This document shows, one piece after another, positions 9,255 to 21,619 of a stretch of 64,000 nucleotides of DNA. Where the stretch lies: positions 7,101,501 through 7,165,500 of the forward strand of contig NC_091677.1 of assembly GCF_042453785.1 (NCBI RefSeq), in the 5' to 3' direction. Numbering within the stretch: position 1 is the first letter of the stretch; the number at the start of each line of letters is the position of its first letter. Position numbers and translations under genes: made by a program. Source of the stretch: Malus domestica. Taxonomy: Eukaryota > Streptophyta > Magnoliopsida > Rosales > Rosaceae. The notes below the pieces were generated by a model. The model was not told where the DNA came from, did no database searches, and saw only the letters and a list, made by a program, of their open reading frames with translations.

Positions 9255-12200
9255 TGCTGGCAAAATATAAGAGCTAGTGAGCTACATCAACACTCGTGAA
9301 TTACCTTTGACTACACCGGAAACTATAAACGACAAACTATTGTGCTTATTACTCTCTGGAAGCCTGTATGAACAACCTGACCTTGCTAAGTACAGTGAAA
9401 AACTACCATCAAGCTTCCGTTAGGGCAACCACGAATGTCATTAGCCATAATCAAGCGACAAACCCACTGAAACACGGCACAATCTCCAGATGTGTGATGA
9501 TCTCGATCGCCTTAAAACACAAAGCAAAATCACTCTCTCATTATTACCCCACACCTTTTTAGAGGTGCGAGAGGAAATTGATTTTGCAGTAGCGGCCAGA
9601 CTGAAATAAAATATCTGTCAAATGGAGAAGAACCCCAACCAGAACATACACCGGAAATGCTGGCCTGATAAAAAGAAAGAAAAAAAATACTGAAACTTAG
9701 CACCCCGCGCAGTAATGCACAACATACCATATATAACTCAGTAATTCCAAATAGAGGGGCAGAAAAATACAACTTTCTAAGAATCCATGACAAAAAAACA
9801 GATTGAAATCTCCTAATTGCTACTTGAAATGATTACCTCCCATCATTTTCTCTGATACACATTATAGGCTCATTTATGCATAGGATAGGATTAGATGGAA
9901 TAACTCACAAGATCCAAACTCCAAATTATGTTGAAGTAAGAAAAAATCAAGGTAGCGGTTTCGTTTAGTGGGAATTAGAGGGGATAAGTTATAAGGTGTT
10001 GATATCCTACCATTTTGCTAGGATTCGACGGGATGAGTTTCTTTCCTGAGTAATCCATATTCTACCTTCAACTTGAACAGAACTTCTTCATTCTTTTCCT
10101 TCAACATGCCTTAAAATCTAATCATATTCAACTCAACATAATTGTTTATGTTAGTGATAAACATCTTTTGTTCCAACATACCCACCAAAAGCAATAAAAA
10201 GCTATTGAATATATATCTGTGTGTGTGTAATGTATACATATACATACATATTATGATATTTTCTGAATTCGTTTCCAAAGAAACGGATAAACAATTGCCT
10301 AATTCAGATAGCAAGATGGGAAAAGAGAAAAAACCAAACATTGCAGCTGACAAAAACTATTTGTTTCTATTGTTCATGCCCAGAAAGATTAAACTGCATT
10401 AAGAAGTCCGAAAACCCGGCAATCAAACACAACCCATTAGAGAAAACAACCCACAAGTCAAAAACAAACAACAAGAACACATTTTTATCATCAAAAAAAT
10501 CAGAAACCAAGAAAAGGAACGCAAAGAGTATAAATTTCAGAAGCAGAGATCTGACCTCTCCGTAGCCAGATTGTACTGGAAGGCAGCGCTCAACGAGAGG
10601 AAGACCCTGCCTTTCTTCTTCCTTCTTCTGCAGCAGCAGCAGAGCCACAAAGTCGCAATTAATTTTTTTTTTTTTTTTTTGTAAGTGTAAATTTATTGGT
10701 TTGTATGCATTATTGAGAGCTCCTCTGGCTCTGATTTTATACACCCCAAAAAAAATTATGAAAACAAATTGTTTTTGTTGGTTAATTTCAAGGATTTTGC
10801 GTAGAATTTGTGCTTCCGCGTGTTTGTTTGTTAAATAAATGGGAAAATTTTGCGTCCACACACGCAGCGAGGGCGACAGCCGTTGGTGTTTACTCCTCCT
10901 TTCATGTGTTTTTAGCATATTATTTTTAAGTTCGAGTATCTATTTGAATTTAATTTTTTAAACTTAAAAATAATTTTTAAATTTTAGATTTTAAAAATTT
11001 GTTTGGTATGACTATTTTAAAAAATTGAACTCAAGATTAAATAAAAAATATAGTGTATTCTCTAAAAATACAAAAAGTAAGTTTTTAAAGTTTTTAAACT
11101 TAAACTCACTTATTTCTTGTCTTTCCATTCTCCCATCTCACTCCAAATCTCTTTCTCTTTTCTTCTTCCTCTCTCCCCCTTCTCTTTTTTATTTTACTTT
11201 TTCCGTCTCTCATCTAATCTGCTCTCTTCATTCTCTTGATTCTTTCTCTCACTCATCTTCCTCTCTATCTCCTCGGATCCTCTCACTTCTTTCTATTTCA
11301 TCCAATCATTTCTTACTTTATTTCCTCATCTCTCCTCTTTCTCTCGACCCCATTTTTTTGGATCTCTTTGTCCAGTTTAGGTTGTAATATTTAAAATTTT
11401 TAAATCACATACTAAACAAGTTTTTGAGTCTTAAAAAAAATTGCTTTCAAGAAAAATTCTTAAAAAATGTTTTGAGAAATTATAAAAAATTTCAAATAGA
11501 ATACCAAACAAGCCCTTATTTTCTGCAGACGATATTTTATTTAATTTACAAAGAGAAGATTTGTCATAAGAAGAGTATATTGTTATAGTCAACTTAGTTA
11601 TGACTAGGTATGATAAATTTTTTAATGTTTTCGAAACACAAAGTGATGAATCATATGTCATTATATAAGTGAGGAGAAATTTTATTTTATAAGTGTCATT
11701 CCACTTGTATAATAATAATGGTGTATCACTCTATATTCTAACATACTAAAACAAATCTCTCAATTAGCTATGCAGAAAAAATATTATTATTAGCAGTTCA
11801 AAAATTTAATTGTGATTGCTTTTATTAAAGTATGTTTTTATTAAGTATGTGGTCCATCAATATTAGAGGGAAAAATTGTTACTGGTACTTTAAAAATTTA
11901 ACTGCAAATTCCAAACTTTTCATATTTAAAAAAAAAATATGCCAAGTTGGATATCTAAATGAGTTTATTGAAAAGAAAAAAAACGTTACTGCAATATAAA
12001 ATAGCATCCAAGTTAGACCATCGTTTAACTGGAATTTGATTCCCGTCCTACCTAAATAATAAAAAATTAGTTTGGATATCGCATCATCAAAAAGATATTC
12101 TCATATGTTTTTTCTTCGATCACCTATCTCACTTTACATCTTCCAAGCAATTCTCAGTATATGGAACATGATATCTTGTTATTGGTTTCACATTATGAAT

Positions 12201-12933
12201 CGAACCTGAACTTATACTAAACATAACACGTTATTCTAATCTCATAGATATATTATGTGATTATCTTTTGCTTATGTTTTCTAAAGATGATTCTAGCTTT
12301 TTCAGAAACATATGTATATTAAATAGATAAAAAAAATTGAGAAATGCGCATGCATTTTTTCGACTTTTCACACATTCTTGTTTAATTTAACTGATGATTT
12401 TATTAAAAAATTAACGGCCACAAATAAAAAATGTGTGTAAGAAGTTAAAAACAATGTGCGAAAATCACCTTTCAATGAATAAAGCCACATTGTAATCTCT
12501 TATTACATAGAAATAAGTAGATGGAATGGGACATGGAAGGTGATGCTTCCAATTCATTCTTTAATATGAATATATGATATGGTTGTTCTCTCATTTTCGG
12601 TAGTTGATCTCGCCGGCCTTAGGTTTATGGTCATTGAATCTTATGTTGCCAGCAGAAATTCAATTGGAATTTGGAATTTTAAACCAAACGGGTGCAATGT
12701 GGCAGCTCTTACTTCCGCACAAACAGGTTGGATTAGTGAGGCGGTGGGAGCGGGCGTACAATATATGTGATTCATATACTCATATCTAAATTTTTCTTTG
12801 AGTATAGGAGAAATTCTTCAGTGTGCGTGACATCTAAACACTAACACGTGGCATCTATGTTTAATAATGTAATGTCATAAAGAGATAAACTTACCGCATG
12901 ACAATATGTTATTGAATCAAAATAGGGGTGTGC
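9255..12933. other. Long spacer with low-complexity stretches
   Basis: No gene is supported. At about 10555-10660 (minus strand) a CTG/GAA-rich stretch without stops looks like a 5' leader exon and could be an untranslated first exon of the LRR gene. A poly-T run lies at about 10663-10680. At 11090-11350 there is a long C/T-rich stretch that produces an artefactual serine/leucine/phenylalanine-rich open frame. TTGTTTGG/CCAAACAAG words near 11000 and 11500 suggest the ends of an old non-autonomous transposon, but I could not set its borders. A weak relative of the 12934 MITE may lie at 12347-12470. Confidence 0.4.
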
Positions 12934-13085
12934 GAGGGGTGTGCTATCCACACACCTCATTTTACTTCTCACACACCCATTGATAATTTCTGTCCGTTGA
13001 TCTACTTCAATTCATCCGATCTGACAGCCGAAAATTAAAAAGGTGTGTGAGAAGTAAAATAGGGTGTGTAGATATCACACCCCTC
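12934..13085. mobile_element. MITE, same family as 4528-4675
   Basis: Well-preserved fold-back: GAGGGGTGTGCTATCCACAC at the left and GTGTAGATATCACACCCCTC at the right, with ACTTCTCACACACC and GGTGTGTGAGAAGTAAA inside. This is the best-preserved member of the local family. It ends 33 bp from the LINE insertion that follows. Confidence 0.75.
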
Positions 13086-13109
13086 AAAATATTATGTTAT
13101 TGGTAAACT

Positions 13110-13114
<5 letters not shown>

Positions 13115-13191
<77 letters not shown>
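13115..13191. repeat. (TA)n microsatellite followed by poly-T
   Basis: About 22 TA units are followed directly by about 32 T. Read on the minus strand this is a poly-A run ending in (AT)n, at the 3' end of the LINE fragment described next. The alternating tail was probably expanded from the target/tail junction. Confidence 0.85.
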
Positions 13192-13192
<1 letters not shown>

Positions 13193-13949
13193 GTTCAAAT
13201 ATAATCTTCATTGATAAAAGAAATTGTTACAAGAAATAAACTTAAAGAAAATGTGCTAGTAGGCCAAGTGGACAAAGAAGTCCAAGCATAGCACACAATG
13301 GCCAATTAGACTCTATATGCTAACACAAGTCGTCTTCGCCACAACCACCATGTACCTCACCAATCTTTTGTTTGGGTTAGCCGATACTCGATCACCACCA
13401 ACACAACACAAGGGCCATAAAACAAACCGCACATGCAAATAAGTTCCAAATGAAGAACAATCTAATCATTAATCTCACAACAACAAAAATGCACAAATTT
13501 TCCTCTAAAAAACTCAGCAAAAGAAATAAGCACTCAACACCAACAACTATATCCACCACTCGAGGGCTAACAAGGGAAAACTTTCAATGCCAACAAAGCA
13601 AGAAGACAGGATACCATCAAACCGTTCAAAGAGGCGGCACACAAACCCACACCAGCTGCGAAGCAAATTGGTGCACCTCTACCTAAGTGAGCAACAACTC
13701 TCTCTCAAGAAGGTAGCAAACACAGTGGCCAGTATAGACTTCTCAATCAAAAGTAAACATTTAACAAACAATTGGAGGATTTTTGGGTGAAGTAGTGGGA
13801 GGGTAGAGGAGAGCTCTTGCGTGATGTACAAAAGAAGTAGATCTACTGCCGACCTCAAGTTAGAACAACAAGCCAACAACTGTGGGTTTACAAAGCTAAG
13901 GTTTTTGGAAGGGGTGGAGTTAGAAAAGATGCGATTTTTTAAGATATAC

Positions 13950-14911
13950 TGTGAACACGAAAATTTCCTGAAACGAAAGAAACAAGAACAACGTGCACAA
14001 ACAAATATTTGTAATTGATGATTTTGGGTTACAATCTCTCTCTATTTTGATCCTCTGATTCGATCTCCGTAAGGTGTTGATTTGTGGATGTTTCGTTGAT
14101 CCAAAGGCCGTCGAGGCTTGATTTTGGATGAACTGTTGGAAGTTTCTTCAAGGGCCGTGGGCTTGATCTTTGAAGGTGGATTTGAGCGAATCTTCAGGGA
14201 GCCGTTGGGGCTTGATCTTGAGGATGAGTGTTTCTTCAAGGGCCGTTGAGGCTTGATCTTGAATAACGGTGATGAGCGGATCTTCAAGGGCTTTTGGGCT
14301 TGATCTTGAAGAACAGTGATGAACGGATCTTCAAGGGCTTTTGGGCTTGATCTTGAAGAACGGTGGCTTGTTGATCCAAGGGCCGTCGGGGCTTGATCTT
14401 GGATTGGTGGATGATTGTTGATCCAAAGGGCCGTTGGGGCTTAATCTTGGAAGAACGATGAACGAAGAACGAAGAACACTTTCTTCAAGGGCCGTCGGGG
14501 CTTGATCTTGAATTGGTGGATGATTGTTGATCCAAAGAGCCGTTTGGGCTTGATCTTAGGATGAACGATGAACGAAGAACGAATAAAGCTTTCTTGATTC
14601 TTCGGGAACCTGGATGCTTGAGAGCTTCGGAGTTTCAGAGCTTCAGAGCTTGCTTAATGATTTTGGTTCCTTGAAATGAATGAATTAGCCTTCTATTTAT
14701 AGAAATTTCCAAGGCCTAATTTTGAATATAATATTCCAGATGAAATAAGTCGTTTCTGCCAGGTGTTGACATGTGTCCTGTTTGATGACTTTTCCAACTT
14801 ATTTTGATTTTTTGTTTAGACACATGCTACGTGTAAAATTTATGTAATACATGAGCGTTAAAACTTTGATTTATCGGTCAACATTTATTTACCGAAATTT
14901 CGATGTCTACA
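13950..14911 (-). mobile_element. Solo LTR (962 bp) with 5-bp target duplication
   Basis: The unit begins TGTGAACACG and ends GATGTCTACA, so it has TG...CA ends, and it is flanked by a perfect TATAC duplication (13945-13949, 14912-14916). On the minus strand a TATA box (TTCTATAAATAG, about 14692-14703) lies in its promoter half. No internal retrotransposon sequence and no second LTR are present, so this is what remains after recombination between two LTRs. The superfamily cannot be told from the LTR alone. It inserted into the LINE tail and is therefore younger than it. Confidence 0.85.
14070..14590. repeat. Minisatellite inside the solo LTR
   Basis: About ten degenerate units built on the words CAAGGGCCGTTGGGGCTTGA and TCTTGAAGAACGGTGATGAA, spaced roughly 45-55 bp. 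It lies downstream of the LTR TATA box, in what would be the transcribed (R/U5) part of the LTR. Confidence 0.75.
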
Positions 14912-15202
14912 TATACGACTAACTCATTCTATACAAGTCATTCTCTTACTCTGCAAAATATCTCCAAAGACCTACAACGCTGTATTTCGACCCCACCCGC
15001 TCTTATTCCCATCTAATGAAGTCTTTAGCAAGACTTGGTCCAAGCGTTTGGACTTTGGACCGACTCCAAAATCATAGAGTGAGAAGAACCAAGTATTTTG
15101 AACAAAAAACAAACACTAGATATAAAATATTTACTCAGAAAATAATGTCCCTATAAAAAACACATGAGAAATTATCCACAAACCCAAGCAATACAATATA
15201 TC

Positions 15203-15270
15203 GAGGCCCACAATAAGCCCAATAAACCGGGCCCAAGTAATAAAGGAAGGTAGCGTTGTTTTAGGCCCAT
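15203..15270 (+). promoter_or_regulatory. Site II-like promoter elements of the frataxin gene
   Basis: Three GGCCCA/GGGCCC words (about 15205-15210, 15229-15234 and 15263-15268) lie 55-120 bp before the frataxin start codon. TGGGCY 'site II' elements, bound by TCP factors, are common in plant nuclear genes for mitochondrial proteins and translation. The position and the mitochondrial product make a regulatory role plausible; it is not shown. Confidence 0.5.
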
Positions 15271-15324
15271 CGTTGTCCTCAACCTCGAGCTCGAGCTCGA
15301 GAGAGAGGCTGTCGGCTTTCCGCT

Positions 15325-17880
15325 ATGGCTTCAAAGCTGCTTCCGCTGCGACGCCTCTCGAAGAGGCTTCTCAAACCTCCATCTTCTCCTTCTTCTTCTT
15401 CTTCCACCGCCTCCAGGGCGTGCTTGCATATTCTAGAAGCTTCGAAATCTCCACATCTCTCCCAGAACAGCCACGACGGACCTTGTCATTGGATAGCTTC
15501 CAGAAGCTTCTGTTCTAGCCCTTTGAATCTCGACGGCGATACTCAAATCCCCACCGCCATCGATTACCAGTAAGTCCCAATTTTCCATCAAAATTTTGTC
15601 TTCTGTTTGGTTATTGAGAAACAAGGAAGGAAAGTTTTGATATTTTTCTCTAAGGTGTTGTAGGAAGTATAAATGTTGCTTTAACTAAGTTCAAATATAC
15701 AAACTTTATGGGGGAAAATGCGCTAAACAGACAATAAGTCGTATATATGTCACGGTTTATCAGCCCTTATGACTGTTAGTGTCCCGCCAGTTCTATTTTT
15801 TATTGAAAGATTGTAACCGGTTCTATTTGCGCATATTTTCTGTATTTATTTAAGTTGTTAATCAACTGAGAAACTCCAAGGCTATTGATTTTGTGTTGGA
15901 AATGGAGTTTTAGTTGAAATTGTTGTTTGCTTCGAGGCGTAAAAATGAATGTTGCTAATGAGTTGATGTGCATACAGTTCTGTATTGCCGGAGGATGAAT
16001 TTCACAGGCTAGCAGATTCTACAGTACAAGACCTTCAGGAGAAATTTGAGGTACTTCTTTCGTTCCGTTCCTTTTCATGCCGTGTAATTTGAGTAAAAAA
16101 CTTGTTACGCATTGTTTTCTTGTTTTGGTTCATAACACATTAAGTATTATCTTTTCATTGATGGTTCTACTTGGACAGGAATATGGAGATTCTGTTCAAG
16201 TTGATGACTTTGACATAGACTATGGGGTGAGAATGGCTGATTGCTGTTTGAAATTGATTAAATAATTAGGAAAATAATGATTTTTTGGTAAATAATTGGG
16301 TTTGCATTTGGCAGAATGAGGTGCTGACCTTAAAACTTGGGGATCATGGCACCTATGTTTTGAATAAACAAACACCAAACAGACAAATTTGGTTGTCTTC
16401 CCCAGTGAGGTATGTTGTCCGCTGTTGCTCTTACTGGTTTCAGGTTTGCTTGTCTGTTTGTGTCTCAACGCTTTTCTGAGTCTATATGTAGGCTTTCAAA
16501 ATGTCTGTGAGTCTTGTTGATACCTTTGCTTCACACCATTGTTTGGACTGCATGTTATCTAAATGTACAATCTCTGAATGAGTAGTTCTGTAACGTGGGA
16601 AACTCTTTCATTGTGTACTATGAAGGAAACTGGATGTATCCTCAACAGTCAACACCAGACGAGCTGATCTGTCACTCTATACCATAGTCTGTCACACTAT
16701 ACCGTAGTGCACACATACATATTGAAATGTTTGAATGAACATATTTTTTATCGTCAGATGATGTATTACTGCATGCCCATGAGTTTGCTTCTGTGTCCAT
16801 GGCTTCATCATATTTCCTTGACAGCGGAGTTATTTTTCAGCAATGTGCACACACCTTAGCACGTGCTTGTGATCAGAAATTAATCCTTTAAACTTATGAG
16901 TGGATTATAATGTACAGAAATTTGAATACGATCTTACAATTTTCCAATGCTGCCGAGGTTCTTAGCAGAAGCAAGAACAGGTACCAAATGATGCACAGGC
17001 TTGAATTAAAAAAATTTCCTAGAATGAAAAGTCTCCTACAAGATTTTGGAATGGAAGCTCAAAAAATGAAATTGAAATTAATTATTGTAGGAAATGTAAT
17101 CTGATTAATGACTAGAACCTCAAATGGTAGCCCCTTCAATTGGAACCTGTGCCCTTCCTTCTCCCACGTGGAAGAATGTCTTGATGCCCTTAAACTCATA
17201 AAGGGAAGAGAGTTTGATGGGGCGGAGGGTCTTTATTGTCTACGCATCTTCTATATCAGGAATCCCATCCATTGGAGTACATTTTTATATGTAATCAATC
17301 TCAGAAATCCATGTGCTCAGTATTCTGTGGAGATGTGACTCTCGCCAAGTTACCATCATGCATGTGCCCATTATTCTTGGCACGTCGTTGATGTATATCA
17401 GGTTTCCAATCTGGTGGCAATTGACATGTCTTTATGGAAGCTAATTACATTCATTGTCGTTTCGAGCCTTGTGTTTACAGAATTGGAATGATTTACTATA
17501 CTGCCCATCTCTTTCATGTAGAATGTCATGTCAAGTGTGATGTAAACATATTCTCACGTACACACCATCATGACAAGTCCTTGTACTGATATTGTAAAAC
17601 CATGATACACATTTTCGTGCTTATTCGCCTACTCCTGCATCTATCTTGTGTAAAGTGTTGGACATTCACGGTTGCATTTAATCCTCACTGTTTTGCACGA
17701 CTTATTAATTTTTCTTTTTTTCTGCTAAATGATTTATGTTCTTGATGCAGTGGTCCTCAGAGATTTGACTGGGATCGGAGTTCTCAAGCGTGGGTTTATA
17801 GGAGGACCAAAGCTCATTTATTGAAAATTCTAGAGAGTGAGTTGGAGGAACTGTGTGGTGAACCCATCAGCCTCTCGTAA
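15325..17880 (+). CDS. FH: Frataxin, mitochondrial
   Basis: Five exons (15325-15569, 15978-16050, 16179-16226, 16315-16409, 17751-17880) join in frame to about 196 aa. The first ~75 residues are rich in Arg, Ser and Leu with no acidic residues near the start, as expected for a mitochondrial targeting peptide. The frataxin domain follows: an acidic first helix ([20 protein letters not shown]), the acidic ridge VDDFDIDYG, then the beta-sheet with [17 protein letters not shown] and [13 protein letters not shown], and RFDWD. The C-terminal helix is [14 protein letters not shown]. Frataxin works in mitochondrial Fe-S cluster assembly, regulating the cysteine desulfurase complex. All diagnostic residues appear intact. 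Intron 4 is long (1.3 kb) and contains the left border of a tandem duplication that copies the last exon again at 22498-22627. Confidence 0.95.
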
Positions 17881-18676
17881 ACCGCCTCAAAAGTTAGGTA
17901 ATATAGTTTCACTTGGAAATTAATTTGCTGTACTCGTAGTTTTTCTTCCAGAACACATATTTGGGGTCCTCCACAGCTGAATATAATCTTATCTTGACTA
18001 GTTATTGTCTGAAAATTTGTTTTTTGTGTGAATAAACAACATGCTTAATGGGAAGGCAAGAACTTCATTTCGTTTCGCCAATTTTCTTCCAATGTAATTG
18101 TCTTGTAATTTCCTTTTGTGTTCCTTAGTCTCGCTAGGAAAAATTTCACCGTGCAACTTATGACCTACTTGCAATTTGTCCACTCGACTTTTAATTTGTT
18201 ATGAGCCCCTGTAATCCTTTAAACCATGCCAATTTGCTCATTTTCTCTTGGTAATCAGAACTATTTATATTATAAATAACTTTGTAAAGATTCTCCGCGA
18301 AAAGTTAATAAAACTAAAATCGTTTAGTCAATTGTAATCAATAAATTGACGGTTAGTAATGTTTTTATCGAATCCGTCCATCTGTTTTTATACAGTTCAA
18401 CGACTAAATGATCTTAGTTTTAAGGAGTTTTTTTTTGTAGAGATGATCTATGTATAGTGACATATAATATAAATTTTGTAGAGATGATCTTTTATATAGT
18501 GACTTATATATAACGGTTTTGATTATAAACATGAAGTTCTGTGAATAGTTTACGATGTATTTTAAGTTGGAGTTCCTACTCAATCCTTGAGGAGCCAAGT
18601 CTTTTTCATTTAAAAGTCTTGCGGCAAATTGGAATAGAATACTAAAAGTTGCTTTGCAAAAAATCAATTAAAACTA

Positions 18677-18830
18677 GGGAACTTTAACGAAAAGCTCCCG
18701 GTACTGTTCACTTTAACGAAAAACCACATTTTTACACTAAAAAGTCAATCCTGATACTATTCACTTTACCCTTTATTTTGTCCTTATCATTAAAACTCAA
18801 AGTTTTCAAGCCCTTTTCATTAGTTGTCCT
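18677..18830. mobile_element. Short MITE (GGGAACTTTAACGAAAAG type), unit 1 only
   Basis: A 154-bp element with ends GGGAACTTTAACGAAAAG and CTTTTCATTAGTTGTCCT, which are imperfect inverted repeats. It is flanked by a perfect 9-bp repeat TTAAAACTA (18668-18676, 18831-18839). The homologous place in unit 2 (about 23414-23424) has a single TTAAAAGTA and no insert. The 9-bp duplication suggests a Mutator-type transposase. Confidence 0.85.
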
Positions 18831-19079
18831 TTAAAACTAAGGTAATTTAGTCATCAAATTGTTTAAAAACAAATGAACGGTATTGGTAAAAACATTACGA
18901 ATTGTCTCCGTATTTGCTACAATAGATTGACTAAACGATCTTAGTTTTAATTTATTTTTGCAGAGATAATCTTTACAGTTTGATTCATAGTCTGATTATA
19001 AGCACAAAGTTATGTGATTAAAACACTTTGAGTAGCCAAGTATTATTCATACTAATAAGTTAAAAGGCATTGTTAAAAG

Positions 19080-19230
19080 TAGGGTAGTGTTCTCCACACA
19101 TTCATGTTTATCTCCCATGCTTCTTGTTAATTTTTGTCATTTGATTTTTTTTCAATTCATTCGATTCGACGATTTAAAATTAAGAGAAATGTGTATGAGG
19201 TAAAACAATGGTGGGTTGTACGTCCTTGAG
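19080..19230. mobile_element. MITE, degenerate member of the 12934 family
   Basis: It shares with the family the core TTTTTGTCATTTGATTTTTT / TTCATTCGATTCGACG and the outer words TTCTCCACACATTC and ATGGTGGGTTGTACG. It is present in both duplication units (second copy about 23736-23884), so it predates the duplication. Confidence 0.5.
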
Positions 19231-19614
19231 GTACTAGGGCACCTTATACACCCCAACTCTATGGATGAGGGTCATCTTCAGATCTTCTTTGTAGGGATCT
19301 GAATGATCAATCAATTGTGTTTGTTTATCATACATTGTGCGATTAGTTTTCGTTAGATATTGTTTATGTTCAAATTTAAATAAAAAGTTCAAAATAATTT
19401 CTGGCAGCACGATATATGATGAACGGATACAATTGATTGTTCATTCGGATTCTTACAAAGAGGATCCGGATAGGATTCTAATCCCAACTCTATGATCACA
19501 GCCACAAAACTTTAATTCGACTTCTAGGTACAAGTGCTTTTCCGCATTATGCCTGGATAGCACCTGCTGGTTTTATGTATTAAACAAATAATAGATATTT
19601 TACAGAAAAATAAA

Positions 19615-19757
19615 GGGAGTTTTAACGAAAAGTCCGCGGTACTATGCACTTTAACGAAAAACATTAAAGGTCAAACCTAATACTATTTACTTTACCCTTT
19701 ATTTTGTCCTTATCGTTAAAACTCAAAGTTTTCAAACTCTTTTTCATTAGTTTTCCT
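19615..19757. mobile_element. Short MITE, same family as 18677-18830, unit 1 only
   Basis: A 143-bp element with ends GGGAGTTTTAACGAAAAG and CATTAGTTTTCCT, more than 80% similar by eye to the copy at 18677. It has a perfect 9-bp flanking repeat AAAAATAAA (19606-19614, 19758-19766). Unit 2 reads straight through at the equivalent place (about 24258, ACAGAAAAAGAAACGCTG). Confidence 0.85.
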
Positions 19758-21399
19758 AAAAATAAACGTTGTGTAGCGTCTCTTCCGGGTTCCAAGGGAT
19801 TAAGGATAGAATTAAGATTGAATAATCCTCGGATTGGTACTAAATAAAATATTTTGGTTGACATAAAAGTCTCGATTCCGACTAGAGTTGAGATCAGACG
19901 ATCCTTCTCAATTATTACTCATTATATGAAAATTTTGACAGAAGCACTTGCTGTGTTTTTTTTTATAAAATACTTCAAGTGTTTTTTCAAGAATTACTTG
20001 CATTTTTATTAAAATTTTGACATGCTTATAATAGAAGAACTTTTGGTGGAAGCATAATCATCTCCAATTGGGCAATATATCCATCAACCGTTTATAAAAT
20101 TTACAAATTTGTACTATCATATCCACCTCAAATAATGACTGAAAGTTTAGGATATAATATCCAGTTGTATACAAGAATATTCCGTTAAAATTAGACAAAA
20201 GCATCAGTGCATGAGTTGCACTGATCCATTAGACAACTGATTTTGCATGGTTGAACTATTACAATTTTAATCTAACCTTTTAAACACTTGTGTATTGTAG
20301 AAAAACCTAATATTTCAACGAATTTCAACGTGACATGTTTATTTTAGAAAAATAAAAATCCGAATAATTGAGCGGATTACAACGTGTTTATTATGCTTAT
20401 TTGCCATCAATGTCGCGCTCATAGTGTTTAAGATTACCGGTCCCTATTGATTCATTTAATTTTGGATACCAACTTAGTGGTTGCTATTAAACCATGGCAC
20501 TATTAAGGTTCTGTCTGCAAGCTAAAAAGGGCAAGCATAATGCAAGTGTACTGATTCAGTACAAAGCTACTTTCGTAAACAGCTTACTTTCTGCGGTTGG
20601 TTTGTTCTCTCAAATATCCCCTCTACCAATTTGGGTGGCCAGAAACCAAGTGAAATTTAGATCAATCTCCATCGTTCAAGGTGGGAAAGGAAACAAACAT
20701 TTCACCAAAAACCATGTGAGAGTAATATTCTCATTGAGGAAGTTTATCTGCAAGTGATCGATTGTACCGGTGGATATGATTTCTCTCGTCAATCAACTGC
20801 ATCAAGGGTTCGAATTTTTCGCATGCCTCTGCCCTTAGTCTAGTTTTTTAAAGTATAAATATTGTTTGTAATAGATCAAAAAATGGAGGAAGTTTATAGA
20901 CAACATATTTCAGAAATGTTTATGTTTGTAATTTAGCTGGAACATTGGTTGGCTTCTTACATTACAGAGCACATGTTTTAGTGATTGTTAATCATTAATG
21001 AATGTTAATGCCACAATTTGTCAATTGAGAAAACTTTGGATAGGATTGTATGATTAGTTAAATGGTTGTAAACTCTCATAAAGAATTAGATCCACTATAT
21101 AATTAGGTACCATCAACTCCTTCAATGCATACAAACCCACTATTTGTGAGAGTGACCGAACCAGCTAGCCGATCAGGATACTAAAAATTTCCTACGGTGT
21201 ACAACTGATAATCGTCCATGCCAGTATCATTTATCCTCCAGTTTAAATAACATTTTACAAAGAATGGGATGAAACACAATCCTTTTGTCACTCCAAGTAA
21301 AAAGCCTCATTTGTCACCATCATGGTGTCAAATTTCATCAAGTCATGGTCTGTAGAAAAACCTAAGATAAATAAAAGCACCTACCATGCTTTTGCTTTG

Positions 21400-21619
21400 G
21401 GACTTGGATTGTCTGCCCTCTAATTGTGGTGCCCTTCCCGTGCCCTCCTGTTTTTGTGGTCACGGTTAAGCCACGTCAACATTTTATATTACTATTTCTT
21501 TTTGTTTTATTATTTTTATAAAAAAATAATATAAAATATTGACGTGGCTTAACCGTGACCACACAAAACAGGAGGGCACGGGAAGGGCACCGAAATAGGA
21601 GGGCAGACAATCCAAGTCC
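21400..21619. mobile_element. Fold-back Mutator-type MITE, unit 1 only
   Basis: A 220-bp element whose halves are almost perfect inverted repeats of about 85-90 bp (GGACTTGGATTGTCTGCCCT at both ends). It is flanked by a 9-bp repeat TTTGCTTTG (21391-21399, 21620-21628). Unit 2 holds the unfilled site with one TTTGCTTTG (about 25978-25986). A 221-bp relative lies at 27958-28178. No coding capacity. The near-perfect hairpin could form a small-RNA precursor if transcribed. Confidence 0.9.

Larger units (their letters stand above)
13119..14920 (-). mobile_element. 5'-truncated LINE (L1-type) tail, interrupted by a solo LTR
   Basis: The insertion has a poly-A tail on the minus strand (poly-T at 13160-13191) preceded by a plant LINE-like 3' end (CTTTTATCAATGAAGATTAT on the minus strand, about 13197-13220). 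It is flanked by a perfect 13-bp direct repeat AACTCATTCTATA (13106-13118 and 14921-14933), as expected for target-primed reverse transcription. Without the nested LTR it measures about 840 bp. No reverse transcriptase sequence is left, so it is a strongly 5'-truncated copy. An alternative is a retroposed transcript of some other gene; no coding frame argues for one. Confidence 0.7.

Noticed and set aside
10367-10918. 183-codon open frame on the minus strand upstream of the LRR gene
   Set aside because: Crosses a poly-T run and has lysine- and leucine-rich low-complexity composition with no domain. It overlaps what looks like a leader exon and is most likely chance.
11025-11387. 120-codon plus-strand open frame rich in Ser, Leu and Phe
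   Set aside because: Entirely the product of a C/T-rich stretch. No family resemblance and no start context.
14070-14590. Regularly spaced repeat that might suggest a CRISPR-like array
   Set aside because: Eukaryotic nuclear context, degenerate units, and position inside an LTR with a target duplication. It is a minisatellite.
20757-20885. GGGTTCGAATT word suggesting a SINE or tRNA B box
   Set aside because: Present in both duplication units but without an A box, A-rich tail or target duplication.
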